A stretch of DNA of 64,000 bases, taken from positions 54,923,453 through 54,987,452 of the forward strand of contig CM061233.1 in assembly GCA_030844895.1 (NCBI GenBank), read 5' to 3'. Each line of letters starts with the position of its first letter. The first letter of the stretch is position 1. Position numbers and translations under genes: made by a program. Of the stretch, positions 12,064-24,937 are shown piece by piece. The DNA comes from Ambrosia x helenae. Its lineage: Eukaryota; Streptophyta; Magnoliopsida; Asterales; Asteraceae. Below the pieces are notes generated by a model. The model saw only the letters and a list, made by a program, of their open reading frames with translations, was not told where the DNA came from and searched no databases.

Positions 12064-12127
12064 CCCACTCCTCTCGTGTCAGGTATAATTTAATTGCACA
12101 TTTGTGAACACGTCTTGTCCTTGAATG

Positions 12128-12135
12128 TATATATA
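12128..12135 (-). promoter_or_regulatory. Probable TATA box of the 10851-12063 gene
   Basis: The minus strand has TATATATA about 65-72 bases upstream of the ATG at 12063, a usual distance for a plant gene with a short 5' leader. Confidence 0.5.
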
Positions 12136-12783
12136 CCTCCATTCGGCGTATGATACAATGGTCTTTGTGATATTCATTGTTCCTAAGAAGGTTTGAAAAT
12201 GAGTGTATTGATTGTTTATGTATCTTTAATTTCTATCGCCCATGGATTTTCACTTGTCCTTTCTTTCAAAGTATCCACACATACTCCAAAGTTTAAAATA
12301 AAAAATAATTTCAAACATATATAGTTGATATCAACAATGTTCGTGCAAACAACGGCAAAAGGGTATCACAGTTGTTGAAAATGGGTGATGACAACTAACT
12401 AGGATATATATATCTTTTTGGTACGGTCTGGTTTAATTAAGAAATTAAAAGCTAGCGTTAGGCCCTAGCTATATATATATAGCGCAATTGTACGTGTCTT
12501 GGAGTTGCCAACAATTAATATACTATACCATAGATAGATAGGATAGGATAGGATAGGAGTATAACGTACAGATTTTGTTTTAATTAGTAGCAAAATGCAT
12601 GCGTATCTCACCTTAGATAGATTTCAAAAAAAGACCCGGCCTAGTTATCATCGCTACTGGTTTTCAAAACAAGCTAGCTACTTAATTAATTATATACAAT
12701 TTCATTAATTCAATATACACACACACACACGCAGTACATAGGATAAATTAATTAATATACTACAAGAACATCAGATGACAGTT

Positions 12784-13050
12784 TTAGACACCTCCAGTGA
12801 TGCAAGAGAATAGTTTTTGGCTCCTGAACCGAACAAGTTGCTTCTGGTGGACACGATTCTTGGTGGACTGGCTTCTTTTCGTTGAGACGTGGGCACCTAT
12901 AGCTAATTTAACATCTTCGTGTAGAGGAGGGTACTTGTAAGTGTATCCTTCGGGGTAGAAGTCCGCGATGTTGTAACTTTTAGAATATTCTTGTTTTTCA
13001 GTCATGCTTCTCTTGATGCTCTTATACACCATTGGAATCAGCCCCTCCAT
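12784..13050 (-). CDS. Small plant protein, MEGLIP family (88 aa)
   Basis: This is a single-exon frame of 88 residues. It starts MEGLIPMVYKSIKR and ends FSCITGGV; the centre has SYNIADFYPEG and the C-terminal half is rich in Lys and Arg. I recall similar short plant proteins with an MEGLIP start and an FSC-type end, of unknown function. No signal peptide, membrane segment or catalytic motif is visible. A TA microsatellite at 13100-13136 lies 50 bases upstream of the start, inside the likely promoter. The gene shares its strand with its neighbour but is about 700 bp away, so they are separate genes. Confidence 0.65.
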   Translation of the reverse strand: MEGLIPMVYKSIKRSMTEKQEYSKSYNIADFYPEGYTYKYPPLHEDVKLAIGAHVSTKRSQSTKNRVHQKQLVRFRSQKLFSCITGGV

Positions 13051-13097
13051 GATCAGTAGCTAGATATAATTGGTACATATTCACCATTAATACAAAC

Positions 13098-13099
<2 letters not shown>

Positions 13100-13136
<37 letters not shown>
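13100..13136. repeat. (TA)n microsatellite
   Basis: An uninterrupted TA run of about 37 bases lies just upstream of the 88-residue gene. Confidence 0.9.
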
Positions 13137-13139
<3 letters not shown>

Positions 13140-13650
13140 GATATATAATAACTTTGTAATTTATTATTGTTGTTCAGATCTTGCCTTATTTGTTGTTCAT
13201 TTGACTTCATCAGACACGCAAGATGTTCTTTTTTCTTTCTTATCTTGTTGTTGGTGCTGACTTTGTCCATGCGACGTGAGTCCGATTAGGCACCTGGCTA
13301 GATCAATACAACCAAAAGTCTTTGGAGTGATGATATGTTTTTGTATAATAATAATAATATTAATAATCAAAATAGATTAAATATTTGTGTTTTTCTTCAT
13401 TCTTTACCTAATCCGTGCAAGTTACAACAACCTCCATCATTAACCCCCTATATATTAGTTTGCCACTTTGACTGACCCATCTTTATTATTATTATGACTC
13501 AAGAGGTATTAGGCCATTGTGTGTATCTATATTATACATGGTTATAATCATCTACTAGGCGCAATTCCGTGTGAAAACATAGGTAGTCTATATCATTTTT
13601 TAAGACAATTAGTCCTTAATTATAGAGAACATAAACAGACTTTACAAAGC

Positions 13651-14268
13651 TGTAGAATTTTATGAATCTAACTACTCAAACAACCAATACAAACAAAAAC
13701 GAAACAACAACACATGAACAAAGGTATAGCGACAAAAAGGTGACCAAAAGCTCTTATTAACCCAAACCAAAGAAGTACCCCCACTCCCCCCCCCCCCCCA
13801 AACCGTAAGTCTCAGCAAATCACTGAGACTTATATCAAAGATACAAAGTATCAACACGATCTGCTGATCAATAATATCAGCAGATCATCAAAAGGACTTA
13901 CAGACTAAAGATGAAGATAAGGATACACACCCTAACACAAAAGACTGAGAGAGACTACAAAGAAGACGAACAACAATAATTAATAAAAAAATAATAATGA
14001 AAAGTATATATAGCCAGCTCCAAAAGCTTCTTCCACATATGCCAAATCAAAGGTTGAGATTCATTTAATCCAACGGTGCAAAACACATCTCGAACCATCT
14101 GTCAACAACTTAACAAACAATGAACCGGTTCACAATATTATGATCCTGGCATATGGCCAATGGATTATTATAACATGAGGCCCACCAAGAGACCCAATAC
14201 AACTAGCCCAAACAATATGTTTAAGCCTAAATGTTTAAGTAATCAAATTACTCTTTATATTTTCAACA
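13651..14268 (-). repeat. 3' LTR of the copia element
   Basis: This starts TGTAGAATTTTATG and ends TTTTCAACA on the plus strand, 618 bp. It differs from 40884-41484 mainly by a longer C run near 13785-13799. Confidence 0.88.
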
Positions 14269-14279
14269 TCCCCCCTTAA
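14269..14279 (-). other. Polypurine tract of the copia element
   Basis: The minus strand reads TTAAGGGGGGA, touching the 3' LTR. Confidence 0.8.
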
Positions 14280-14281
14280 TT

Positions 14282-15726
14282 TCATTGCTTGAACATGTCA
14301 ATTAACCCAAGTTTGCTACACAAGAACTCATGTTGAGCATTGTATAATCCCTTGGTCAATATATCAGCAACTTGCTGTTTAGAAGAAACCTTAACAGCCT
14401 GAACAAAACCTGAACTAATCTTTTCCCTTAGGAAATGTAAATCAATTTCAAAGTGTTTTGTTCGATCATGAAACACAGGATTTTCTGCTATAGATATGGT
14501 AGACTTACTATCACAAAATAGTTTTAAAGGTAACTTACTTTCAATACCTAATTCATTCAACAAATTAGAAATCCAAATAAGTTCACAAGTGGTAGAACAC
14601 ATTGCCCTGTACTCAGCTTCTGCTGATGAACGAGCTATTATGTTCTGTCTTTTGCTTTTCCAGGACACAAGACTCTCACCAAGAAAAATACAAAAACCAG
14701 TGACTGACTTCCTAGTTGTAAGGCATTTAGCCCAATCAGCATCTGAATATGCTGATAAGGTTAAATCTTTTTCTTTTTTAAACAAGATCCCTTTACCAGG
14801 AGACTGCTTTAGATACCTAAGCAGTCTCAAAGCTATTTGTTGTACACTCTAAGTCGGTTTATGCATAAATTGTCTGAGAAACTGTACAGCATAGCTTATA
14901 TCTGGTCTGGTCAATGACAAATAAATTAACTTACCTATGAGTTTTTGGAAACCAGTAACATCACTTAGATACTTAATATTCTTCCCATTTTTAACAAAAA
15001 GAATATAATTATGCTCTATAGGAACACTTGCAGGTTTGCAACCAAGATAACCAAAGTCACTTAACAAGTCTAGACAATACTTTCTTTGATTCAAACAGAC
15101 ACCAGATTCAGAATATAAGACTTCAATCCCAAGAAAATATTTTAATTTACCCAAATCTTTTATTTGAAAACTCTCTTTTAACATAGTTTTGATATTATCA
15201 ATTTCTTTCTCACTATTTCCAGTAATGACAATATCATCAACATACACAAGTAAAACAACAAAAACATCTTTGTTGGACTTAACAAACATAGAGTAATCAC
15301 ATTTACTCTGAATAAAACCTATATTTTTTTAAGACATCAACAAGCTTTTCATTCCATTTTCTTAGAGCTTGTTCAAGTCCATAAAGAGATTTGACAAGTT
15401 TACACACCTTTGAACCTCCGTCAGAAAAATATCCTTTAGGGAGTTGCATGTAAACATCCTCAGTTATGGACCCATACAAGAATGCATTGTTGATATCTAA
15501 CTGAAACAAGGTCCAATTGTTTTGAACAGCCGAACTGATCACACATCTAACAGTGACCATTTTGAAAACAGGAGATAAGATTTCTCCAAAGTCTAAACCC
15601 TCTCTTTGATTGTAGCCTTTAGCTACCAATATAGCCTTGTACCTATCTATTTCTCCATTAGATCTATACTTTATTTTATAGACCTATTTGCACCCAATTG
15701 CCTTTCTACCAGGTGGTAGATCAGTG
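14282..15726 (-). pseudogene. Copia reverse transcriptase and RNase H, broken
   Basis: The minus strand contains the copia RT: FQLDINNAFLYG (15303-15629) and then LLVYVDDIVITG with the catalytic YVDD (14849-15289). RNase H follows (14282-14830), with YSDADWAKC and SSAEAEYRAM. The parts lie in different frames. A TAG stop near 15685 replaces an expected Trp codon in the segment just after the insertion point. The upstream continuation lies beyond the 13.5 kb insertion, at 29231. The catalytic aspartates are still readable. Confidence 0.9.
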
Positions 15727-17207
15727 ACAACTGTAACACCCCAACCGATGGCGGAAACATCGGGATGTCACGTAGTGATGATTGTTCAGTAGCTCATGGT
15801 GAATAATAAGTTTCATTAAATGATTTTAAATAATTTACATACAATTGTTCTACAAGAATTCGTACATCAAATTGAATAAAACTATGCACATATCTTCAAG
15901 CAAATCTTCAAGCAAGTAGAACCTGAAACATGTTAAGTTGAAAATATTTTGGGTCAACAATTGTTGGTGAGAATACATAGGTTTTTGAAAATAAATGATA
16001 ACAATAGTTTGTACAACATTCAAAGTTGTATGATGATAGAGTATGATACCGACATGTAGCAATGCGTCTTTGTACAACCAAACCTTGTGTCGACTGATGA
16101 CTAACTCGCAAGTTAGTTAAATGTTATTACTGTTATCGATCATTCCTGAGTCTATGCGGGGGATGGGTTTGTCAGACCTATAGCGCTATAATCTAAACAG
16201 GCGGCTTGATCATTGTTAATGATTGTACTGTGTCTTTTTGTTACAGTCAAATGATAGAATGATGTTGTAATTGAATCACAAGTAAATATGAGTAAATGAT
16301 AGTATAAAATATTTGAACATGTTTCACCCCAAAAATGGTGAAAATAGAGTAAAGGGGCTATGTAAACTCACCTTGGTAAAATGTTATTCCTTGAAAAATA
16401 GTGTGTTGCCCAAATATGTCAAGTATCACCCTATAATAAGGTAATAAATATGTCTAAGTCTATCACGTCTACAAATGTATAAGTTTCTAGGGCTTCGAAT
16501 TGGGGATAAATGCTCGTTTGATTAATACTAAAAAAATATTCGACAATTGAGGGAAATTTAGTAAATTAATGACTAAAAATCTTTTTATGAAATTTAAATC
16601 CAAGATGGTCACAAAAATGTGTTTAAAGTATAAAAATAATTTTTATATAATTATTTTCTTTAAAATAGATTATTAAATCTATTTATTACAAATTGTCAAA
16701 CTTTAACTTTAATAATTAAAATTTCTAGAATTAAAGAATTATCAGTTTAAAAATCATATTTCTGTTCTAAATATTCAGAAATAATTTCTATAAAATTTTG
16801 GTGCAAAAATATTAAAAATTGGATTTATTATGATTTAATTATGATTAAAACTCACAAAAATTGATTAAAAATATTAAATCAATGATTTTTCTGAAATAAA
16901 AATCATTTCTGAAAAGCTTAATGTTATAAAAACTTAGGATAATTTTTGTGGAAATTAATAAGATCGTTTTGATATTTTTATAGATTTTTATAAATAAAAT
17001 AGAATAAACTTGATTTAATTATTATTAATATTAAATAAATAAATTTTAGAAAACTAAAAATTGTAAGTTGAACTTTTACATCAGATTTGATAAATATAAT
17101 TTTTTTTAGAATTTATAAAAGTGTTTTAGTATTTTAAAATGAATTTTTAAAATACAAGCAATATATATTGAAACTTGATAAAACAAAACAAAAGAGAAAA
17201 AAAAATG

Positions 17208-17286
17208 CTGTTGCCATGGCTCGAACCCTCGTGGCCTATATGGCATGCACCAAGCACAACCACTTGGTCCAGACCAGTGGTTGTGT
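17208..17286 (-). other. tRNA-like module A, element 2 left LTR
   Basis: In the element's sense this has TGGACCAAGTGG (A-box-like) and GGTTCGAGCCA, one mismatch from the B-box consensus. It lies at the same relative place as in element 1. Confidence 0.55.
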
Positions 17287-17899
17287 TTGGTTTCAGTTGA
17301 ATAAAATTATATACTACATCAGTTCTAAGTGTTCTTCCCCAAAATTGATTTCGTGCCCTAGACTTTACAATCACACAATCTAACAAGCAATAACCCGATT
17401 CATTATAGGGCTATTGCTTGTTGATAGACGATGAACAAAACCCACAGAAAAGATTTCACTTACAATGTTTAATTGTTCACGATTGCTCGGTCAACCAATA
17501 AGGTCAAAACGTGATTAATTAATCAACACAGAAGGTTTTTAAGTAAGAATTAGAGGTTGAGAGATGATGTTCGGCGAGGTTAGAAGGTCCAGCAACGTTC
17601 AATTTATAGGGTAATGGATTGGTGTTCGAATTGGCAAGTTTTGACCCGTATATTAATGTATGCGCGTACGATTTGATGATGATTGACGAAATTTGATGAT
17701 GCTCTACGTGTAATGGACGCGAATTATCAATAAAATTACTAATTACACATTACTTTCCATGTTTGTGTGATTTTGATTGATCAATCAAAGGAGATTAGTC
17801 TCCCCATGGCTGCATACGCGTGGAACAGCAGCAGGGAAAGGAAACAGACTTGTTTCCAAATTGTGTTAAATAAATAACTTACCTAAACATTATCACTAT

Positions 17900-17982
17900 T
17901 GGCAACATGGACTAGTGGTAGTGGTGTGTGGATGTTTGGCTTGAACCGGCCTGCTGCTCGGGTTCGAAACCCAGCAGAGGCA
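17900..17982 (+). other. tRNA-like module B, element 2 left LTR
   Basis: The plus strand has TGGACTAGTGGT (A-box-like) and GGTTCGAAACC, an exact B-box match, spaced as in tRNA genes. Confidence 0.58.
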
Positions 17983-18151
17983 AAAAAAAATTTTTTTTTT
18001 AAATAGTAAAGAAGGAAGGGAGGGGAGAGGGGTCTTGGGCCGGATCTCTGGTGGGCCGGAATATAGCTGGGCTGGGCATAAGTGTTGGGTTCAAAATGAT
18101 TTAGTTTGTGGGTTTTGTTTATCCAAAACTTTTTTTTTTCTGCACACTAAA

Positions 18152-18152
18152 C

Positions 18153-18211
<59 letters not shown>
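18152..18211. repeat. (ATT)n microsatellite in LTR
   Basis: About 20 ATT units, against about 8 at the same position of the partner LTR (29074-29097). Confidence 0.9.
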
Positions 18212-18220
<9 letters not shown>

Positions 18221-18683
18221 TATATACACATATAGATATACTAGTAGGAAACCCGCGCGATGCGGCGGCGATGACATTTTACAACGCGGTACTGGTATTA
18301 TGTAAGTTTATTATTTCACCCATGATATATTATTATATAGTACTTTTTTTATTTTTTTATCCGTAGCATTACCGTGGCCTATTTATGTCATGATCCTTAC
18401 CGATTTCAATTAAATAACGAAAGAAAAGATGCATTTTATACAAGAGCTTTACTGTCTTTAAGAATGACCGAAGACAAGCTGAGTATAATAAAGAAGCATT
18501 ACAAAAGGCATATGATATTATTGGATTAAAAGATAAAAAGATGAAGATTTGAAAGAGTTACTTAGATAGACATCTAAAAAAGTTAAAAGAATGAACCCTC
18601 AATATGGTAAATATTATTCTTTTACGGTAAATTTGAAGTATTTTACTAATTTAACCCTTGAATTTATGACCTTCTAAGGTTAT

Positions 18684-19294
18684 TTTTTTTTTTTGAACGG
18701 TAAACTTCATTAAAAAACAGGCAAAACCTCAAACCGAGGCCGCCACAAACACCTTACAAAATGTACAAAGGGTATTTTACCCAACTATCCCAAACTACAC
18801 TTTTGAATTTCGAACGATGTTTAAACCATAAAAAAGATAACCGTTTAATAGTAGCCACCACCTCCTCAATTCTAGTCGAAGAGCCATTAAAAACCTTGTT
18901 GTTACGGGCTTTCCACAGAACCCAACACGCTATCATGACAATGCCCCGAATCACCCTCTTACGCCACTTCGTACCCTGCAAGTTATCTTGAATCTGCAGC
19001 AAAGACTCCAAGGAATAGAGCCATTGTACCCAATTTTACACCAACAAAAGACCGCAGACCACATTCCAAAGGCATAACCACATTCTGCTAACAGATGCGA
19101 GGAAGATTCAGCAAACACCTCACACATCGGACATAACCATGTCTGCAGATTCACTTGTCTTTTAACTAAAGCCAAACGAGTTGGGATCCGATCTTTTTCG
19201 CTCCGCCACATGAAAATATTGATTTTTAAGGGAACCCAATGTTCCCAACGCATTCGTTGCAGAGCTGACCCAGACGCGGACACCGCAGTCAGCA
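18684..19294 (-). mobile_element. 5'-truncated LINE with RT zinc-binding remnant
   Basis: This is flanked by a 16-bp duplication, GACCTTCTAAGGTTAT (18668-18683 and 19295-19310). It begins on the plus strand with a T run, that is a poly(A) tail on the minus strand. Minus-strand frames (18754-19283) carry the zinc-binding region typical of the end of plant LINE ORF2: PLKINIFMWRSEKDRIPTRL, then LCPMCEVFAESSSHLLAEC. The main RT domain is lost, as expected for incomplete target-primed reverse transcription. Confidence 0.88.
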
Positions 19295-21024
19295 GACCTT
19301 CTAAGGTTATGGCTTAATAAAAGAGAACATAGAATAGATTTATACATCGTGTATTTTTTTCATAGTTTTGTAATCACTATTTGAAAACATTAAAAGACAA
19401 CAATGGTTTGAAGATCTATCCTATACTCTTATGTTTCTTAGTTTATGAAGAACTTTCATTCTTTGAAGAGGTTTACATAGACTTTGTGTGGAATTGGGTT
19501 GGAGATATTTAAGAAGACAATACTTACAGCAGCATGCATGTGAGCCTCATATAGTCATATGGTGCACATGACTTCATCATTCAAACCAATTAAGTGCATC
19601 TTTACAACTTACTATAAATGACAAAATGGATAGCAGTGAAAAAATTTAACTTAGCACTTTCTACAAAAAATAAATCTAACTTCATTATTAGATTCTTCTT
19701 TTATAATGAAGCAAGTTAAACGATTTTATAATACATTTTAAAAGACGTTTGGCTAGTTTGGTACTTTGGCAACCTTATCGATTTCTTTGCTAGTACAGTC
19801 AATGCAACATTAGACATTATGTTGTCATTATTAACTGCTCAAACCTCCTTTAACCTCCCTGATAAGGAAAAGATAATGCATGCTCAACAATCAAAATACA
19901 CATTGGATCACTTTTTATGATTTATGCAATGTTTTCACCAACAGGAGTAACTGATTTAGATGTTGATGGGTGGGCATCTTTTGTTGTCTTTCTATAGAAA
20001 AAACATTTATAATATCATATACACAAAGTTGATGTAGCAACATTGGTGGATGAAATACGTTGTTTGACCCTTCTTTAGTCTGCAAATCAACCATTTTAGG
20101 AACTCTGTTAGCAAAGCATTTCGATACCTGTGGTACAGACAAAAAGTACAAAATACAAATTAAAAGTAAAAAATACAGATTAAAAGCGGATAATGGGTAT
20201 ACAGGATTTGTGTAAAGCAAAAGTTGAGGCAGAAAAACCTCAAATACAGACAACCCCAAATAAAACCCAATATAATTTCTAATTATCTTGGTATATTAAT
20301 TAAAAATATTATGTATCAAAATAAAACATGAGCATGAAGTTAACATTATTGTCTATAGACAACATCTTAATATTTATTATTTAAATAACTATGCCACAGC
20401 ATTCACATTCAAGCCACCATCTTACACATCAAATTACAAAGAAAAAGAGCATTTACCAAGCAGTTGTAGTAACAAAATTAGAGAACACTATACAATTTAA
20501 GCAAGTTAGGAATGAAAGGGATGCAAGTCTAGAGATGCCAATCCAATATGATGCAAACGTTTTCTGTTGAAAGACCTTGAGCCTACTATGGCGAATAAAC
20601 GATTAACTTGTTTCTTTTTCAGTATGGCTTGATTATATTTTGGTTAGTATAAACAAGAGTCGCGGATTCTCATTTGTTTTGTCGAGTCCTAGAATCTGAA
20701 AAAAATAACGGTTAACCTCTAAATCGTGTTCGGTGTTTTTGGCTACTCATTACCAATTGTTTTCCAACATAAATATAGGTAATAAGGTTCACCAAATAGG
20801 GAAGAAAATGTAGAAGCACGTTACCTGCGGTCAATCTTTTCTTTTCATCACGAGAGATTCCTCACTTCATGGCATCTCCAAACATTGTATATGCACAAAT
20901 ATCAAGTCCTCGAATCTGGAAAAAAAAAACATAGCAATGGCAAACATATAACATTCCTTTCATGTTTGAGTGCGTTGTTGCTAGACCATTCCTTGTTTTG
21001 AGTAAGTTGTTGCAAAAGTGAGAT

Positions 21025-21295
21025 TTGTTAATAGCAACCATACCGCCCGCTATAGCAAATAGCGTAGCGTAGCGCTCATATGTCGCTATATGGTTGATAG
21101 CGACAAATGGCGGGAAATAGCAGGATTTTTGTAGTTTTTTTAGTTTTTTTGGTAAAATATACTTATAAAATATCTATAAAATTTTCTTCTAGTGTATCGC
21201 TAAACATGAAATAGCACCCGCTATTTCATCGCTATCGCTACATAGCGTATCGGTAGCTTGTCGCTATCATCCGCTATTCGCTATCGACAACTATG
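21025..21295. mobile_element. hAT-like MITE, 271 bp
   Basis: An AT-centred element rich in GCTAT/ATAGC repeats, with imperfect inverted ends (TTGTTAATAGC and GCTATCGACAA). It is flanked by an 8-bp duplication, AGTGAGAT (21017-21024 and 21296-21303), the length made by hAT transposases. Confidence 0.65.
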
Positions 21296-22491
21296 AGTGA
21301 GATATATGGAATAGTATGACCATCATGTGTCAGTTGCATATGTCCACCTTCCTGCTTCTATTTTTGTCTATACGGTCTTTTGGGGCATTTAAAATATAAA
21401 AGAATACACTTGATCTTATAACCGCCAGATACATAAAAGAATTAGTTCAATCTTGTAATAAAATAAAATAACTTAGCAATTACAAAAGGTGGCAGTGATG
21501 GCTGAAAAGCGAACCTTGTTGGAGGTGCAAAACCATTAGCCCTCCAACCAGGCCTCATGGCCATAGGTTAATATGTTACCAAGGTACTTGTGACATGGTA
21601 CCAGAGTGTAGTAAGAAGATGATAAGCTCAAGGTATGAGAGAAGATGGGCAAAAAATAAATGACATCATGATATTTATAGAAAAAAAAATGTTTGCAAGA
21701 TACCAAAAGATAATATTAGCAATCATATTTCATAAAAATTAATTCAAATAGAAAAAAAAGAATGTAATTAACCATGTAAGTTGTTCACAGCCTTGTTTGC
21801 CTAGTGAGGGGCTGGGTCAAACTGTAAAAATTATGGTCCATACTCTCTACCCTCAATATGACAGCCATATTCCCACATCTATAGCAGTAGTTTGATGCAC
21901 CAGAAAGCGAGTGGATCCTTTCCTCATGCAACCATTAGCATTATGGTAATTTCACTTCAAGGAGCATAATTTTACCTGTTTGTCATGTTGCATCCGGAAA
22001 GCGAGTGGATCCTTTCCTCATCTCTGCATAATTAATAATAATTCAATGATAATCAACCGATAAAACGCAATATCTCATAACTTACCGGCTACTGGACTAC
22101 AATTCTTACCAAGTGACACTATTAAACATGTGGTATGACAGAATTGGACCTGGATAATACACAGATAGGGGACCTCCATGATGGTGGTTTATCCACTGTG
22201 TTAGTGACTTCCTCTTATACTCCTATAGTGCCACTTTTTACCGGGCAAAAAAAGGAATAAATAGTTGTTTTGAGTGTGATAAAGGTGGTTGAGGTACATA
22301 ATTTATTTTGCTCAATGGGCCTGAGACTGTTTAATTTTCAACAAAACATACATGAGCAGGCACTTATATAGAATCCGTCCTTGATGCATTCAGAAGCACA
22401 TTGTTTTTCAACAAAACATACGGATTTTTTTGTCTCCAGTTACTTGGGTCGGATTTTTTAAACATGGGTAGGCTTTGTTTAGACTCCATGT

Positions 22492-22888
22492 CTTGGTTTT
22501 AAAAAGCGCGAAGCGCACTAAAGCAACGAGGTTCAAAACCGAGGCGCAAAGCGCAAAAGCGGTGGGATTTTCGTACGCGAAGCGCAAGACGATTATATAA
22601 TTTTTTTTATATATGCTATAGGTTTTTAGCATCATTTACCCAAAATATAGATACAAATAAGGTTTATACATGATTTAACAACCCTTTTAGCTACATATAT
22701 AACAATTTTAAGCATAAAAACACCTCCCGTACAAAAAGCGCGTGCCTCAGGGGATTTTTTTGGCAAAAAATCGCGCTTTTCCTGCGCTTCTTGTACAAGG
22801 TGCGCCTTGGGTTACATGAGGCGCAAATCCTGGCGCCTCAGTGCGCCTCGCGCTTAAGCGCGCTTGAGGCGCGCTTTTTAAAACACAG
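22492..22888. mobile_element. hAT-like MITE rich in GCGC
   Basis: Ends are inverted: GTTTTAAAAAGCGCG near 22496 and CGCGCTTTTTAAAAC near 22870. Flanks carry the 8-bp duplication CTCCATGT (22484-22491 and 22889-22896). The inside has many GCGC-containing short repeats. Confidence 0.68.
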
Positions 22889-24383
22889 CTCCATGTATAC
22901 ATGAATACAAATGGATTACTCCAGTTTGTTGGTTTACTAAAAAAATAGTTAAATTGACTAAACAATCAAAGTGATAAACATTATGTTGCACGGGTTTGAA
23001 TGTTGTGGGCCCTGTTCTTTCAACAAGTGCAGTGACATTTGTGCATACTGAAATGTTTTACATGATTAAAAAAGGCCGGGATGTAAAAGAAATAAAACAT
23101 ATTTAGCTTTTGACTGTACTTGAGACTTTTTGGGTTGTACATAGAGCAACAACTCACATATGTGAAGCTATTGCCTCATGCCTCGGATTTTGGGACCCAA
23201 ACATCTCAGAGCACTTCACGCTTTTTTAAACCAAGTAACCAAGTAACCAAGCTACGATAAAGAAGAATGCATATAACAAGTTAAGAACATACCTATTGTA
23301 GATACCAATTGAGAACCTAGATTAGGCCCAGAACCTTCATAATGTACAATATAAGCAACTTTCTTGACGTTCTAGTAAGAGCTTCAGATACCTCCTGCCA
23401 CATCATAGAAGAGTGTGAATATCCAAAAAAAAAAAAAAAAAAAAAAAAGAATTGATTCTTACACTAAAATCTAAAATTTTTATATATAACACAAAGGTAT
23501 CTCCATATAAAAGATAGAACCAACCACTGTAGAAGCAAGTGAGCATTTCACAAAGAAAATCTGAATCTGGTATCATATTATTTGATTAATTATTTTTAAT
23601 GAATAGGTCTGGACTATGGTATCATATTATCACAGTAGTTTCAAGTTAAAACTGAGAATGTAACCTAAAACTAAAAGACTTATGGAAAAAATGAAAGAAA
23701 CCCATGAACAAACAGATGAAATCCATTAAATCATCTAATTCAAAGACTATATTATTATTAAAAACGAAATAAATAGAAACAATACCAGATTAGGAGGCTA
23801 AGTGTGAAACATAAAAAAAATAGAAGCAGACAACATATATCATTGAAATCTTCGTCTTCTTTGCAAACCAAAAACCCTAAAGCGACACAAAAAATAACTA
23901 AAACAAAACGAAAATGAACCAGACTTGAACTTGAGCTGTTATATAGAACCCTATACAGCAGTAGCATCAACAACGTAAGTCTGGATCTACATCAAAGTCA
24001 ACCAGTTAGTCTTTTTAGGGTTTTCAATGCCGAAATAGTGTTCAAAATCAAAACAAAGTATGACTTACGCTTGAAATATTCATCGATCCGGTGAAATCGT
24101 GGTGAAATCGCCTTGATGTTCTTGAATCTCCAGAGAGAGAATAGAAGGGGGCGGATAAAGTTTTGAAGGGTTAGATCTGATGGATGAAAATGAAACCCTA
24201 ATGTGTATCCCGTGTCTTTCTCATAGACTTGTACATAATGCATTACAACTTGCACCTTTTAAGAGATTAAAACATTATGTGCAATGAATCATTGTACAAC
24301 ATGCTTTCAAGTCTTGTACATTTTTAAAAAGTGGTAAATGACCAAAGTTGCCCTTCCTATATGCATATTATATATAGTATAGA

Positions 24384-24480
24384 TAATTATCATTGTATAG
24401 GGGTTCAAAATATCACCAAGAATAATAGGGCTTGTCGTTTTAATCCGTAACGTATAAATAGTTAAATGCGAAATGTTACA
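24384..24480 (-). repeat. 3' LTR of gag-only element 2, end part
   Basis: This is the continuation of 15732-18240 after the Helitron, ending AAATGTTACA next to the polypurine tract. Confidence 0.9.
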
Positions 24481-24515
24481 GTCTCCCCTACTTTTAGGAA
24501 CTTCGTCCCGAAGTT
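24481..24515 (-). other. Polypurine tract and hairpin, element 2
   Basis: The minus strand has AAAGTAGGGGAGAC (24481-24494) preceded by the hairpin AACTTCG/CGAAGTT with loop GGA (24499-24515), as in element 1. The block CGTTCCGGACCGTAAT lies at 24604-24619. Confidence 0.85.
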
Positions 24516-24937
24516 AAGGGAAAACCATGGTTACAATTGGCCAACTACCGAAAACCTTGATAAAATTTCACACTACCTTAACGTACCTGTAAATTCATTA
24601 TTACGTTCCGGACCGTAATTACCAATTTACCTTACATTAGGGTTTTGCGTCCTTTTATGACTTTACCGATTGTTAAGCAGGTCTGATAGTCTCCGCCAGT
24701 CGTTGAGCAGGTGGTAGGGCCTCTCCCGACTGTTGGATAGACATGATGACCTCTACCAATCGTTAAGTAGGTTGTTTGGTAGTCAACTAATTGATGTACA
24801 GGTAAGCAAGTATAGATATAGCAATTAGTTCACATTCAAACAAGCATGCACACAAATGTTATGATTTATTATTGGAATCAAAAAGTGTTGATACATAGAA
24901 TAAAAAGCAAACAACATTCAAATGGTGGGATCTGCTG

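Larger units (their letters stand above)
15732..18240 (-). repeat. 3' LTR of gag-only element 2, main part
   Basis: It starts TGTAACACCCC and is split at 18240 by the Helitron. The rest is 24384-24480. Rejoining the flanks across the Helitron exactly reproduces the sequence at the corresponding point of the other LTR near 29130. Confidence 0.92.
18241..24383 (-). mobile_element. Non-autonomous Helitron, 6.1 kb
   Basis: The minus strand starts TCTATACTATATATAATATG at 24383 and ends in CTAG at 18244-18241. A short GC hairpin (CCGC/GCGG) lies just before the CTAG end. It sits between A and T with no duplication, and removing it restores the intact LTR. These are the Helitron hallmarks. No Rep/helicase is seen. 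It contains a truncated LINE and two hAT-like MITEs. The other internal sequence (about 19311-21016, 21304-22483 and 22897-24383) has no gene I recognise. Confidence 0.88.

Noticed and set aside
18035..18305. Poly-Ile and poly-Leu frames at the ATT repeat
   Set aside because: By-products of the microsatellite.
23998..24255. 85-residue frame near the 5' end of the Helitron as a captured gene
   Set aside because: No recognisable domain and no clear splice context; capture could not be supported.
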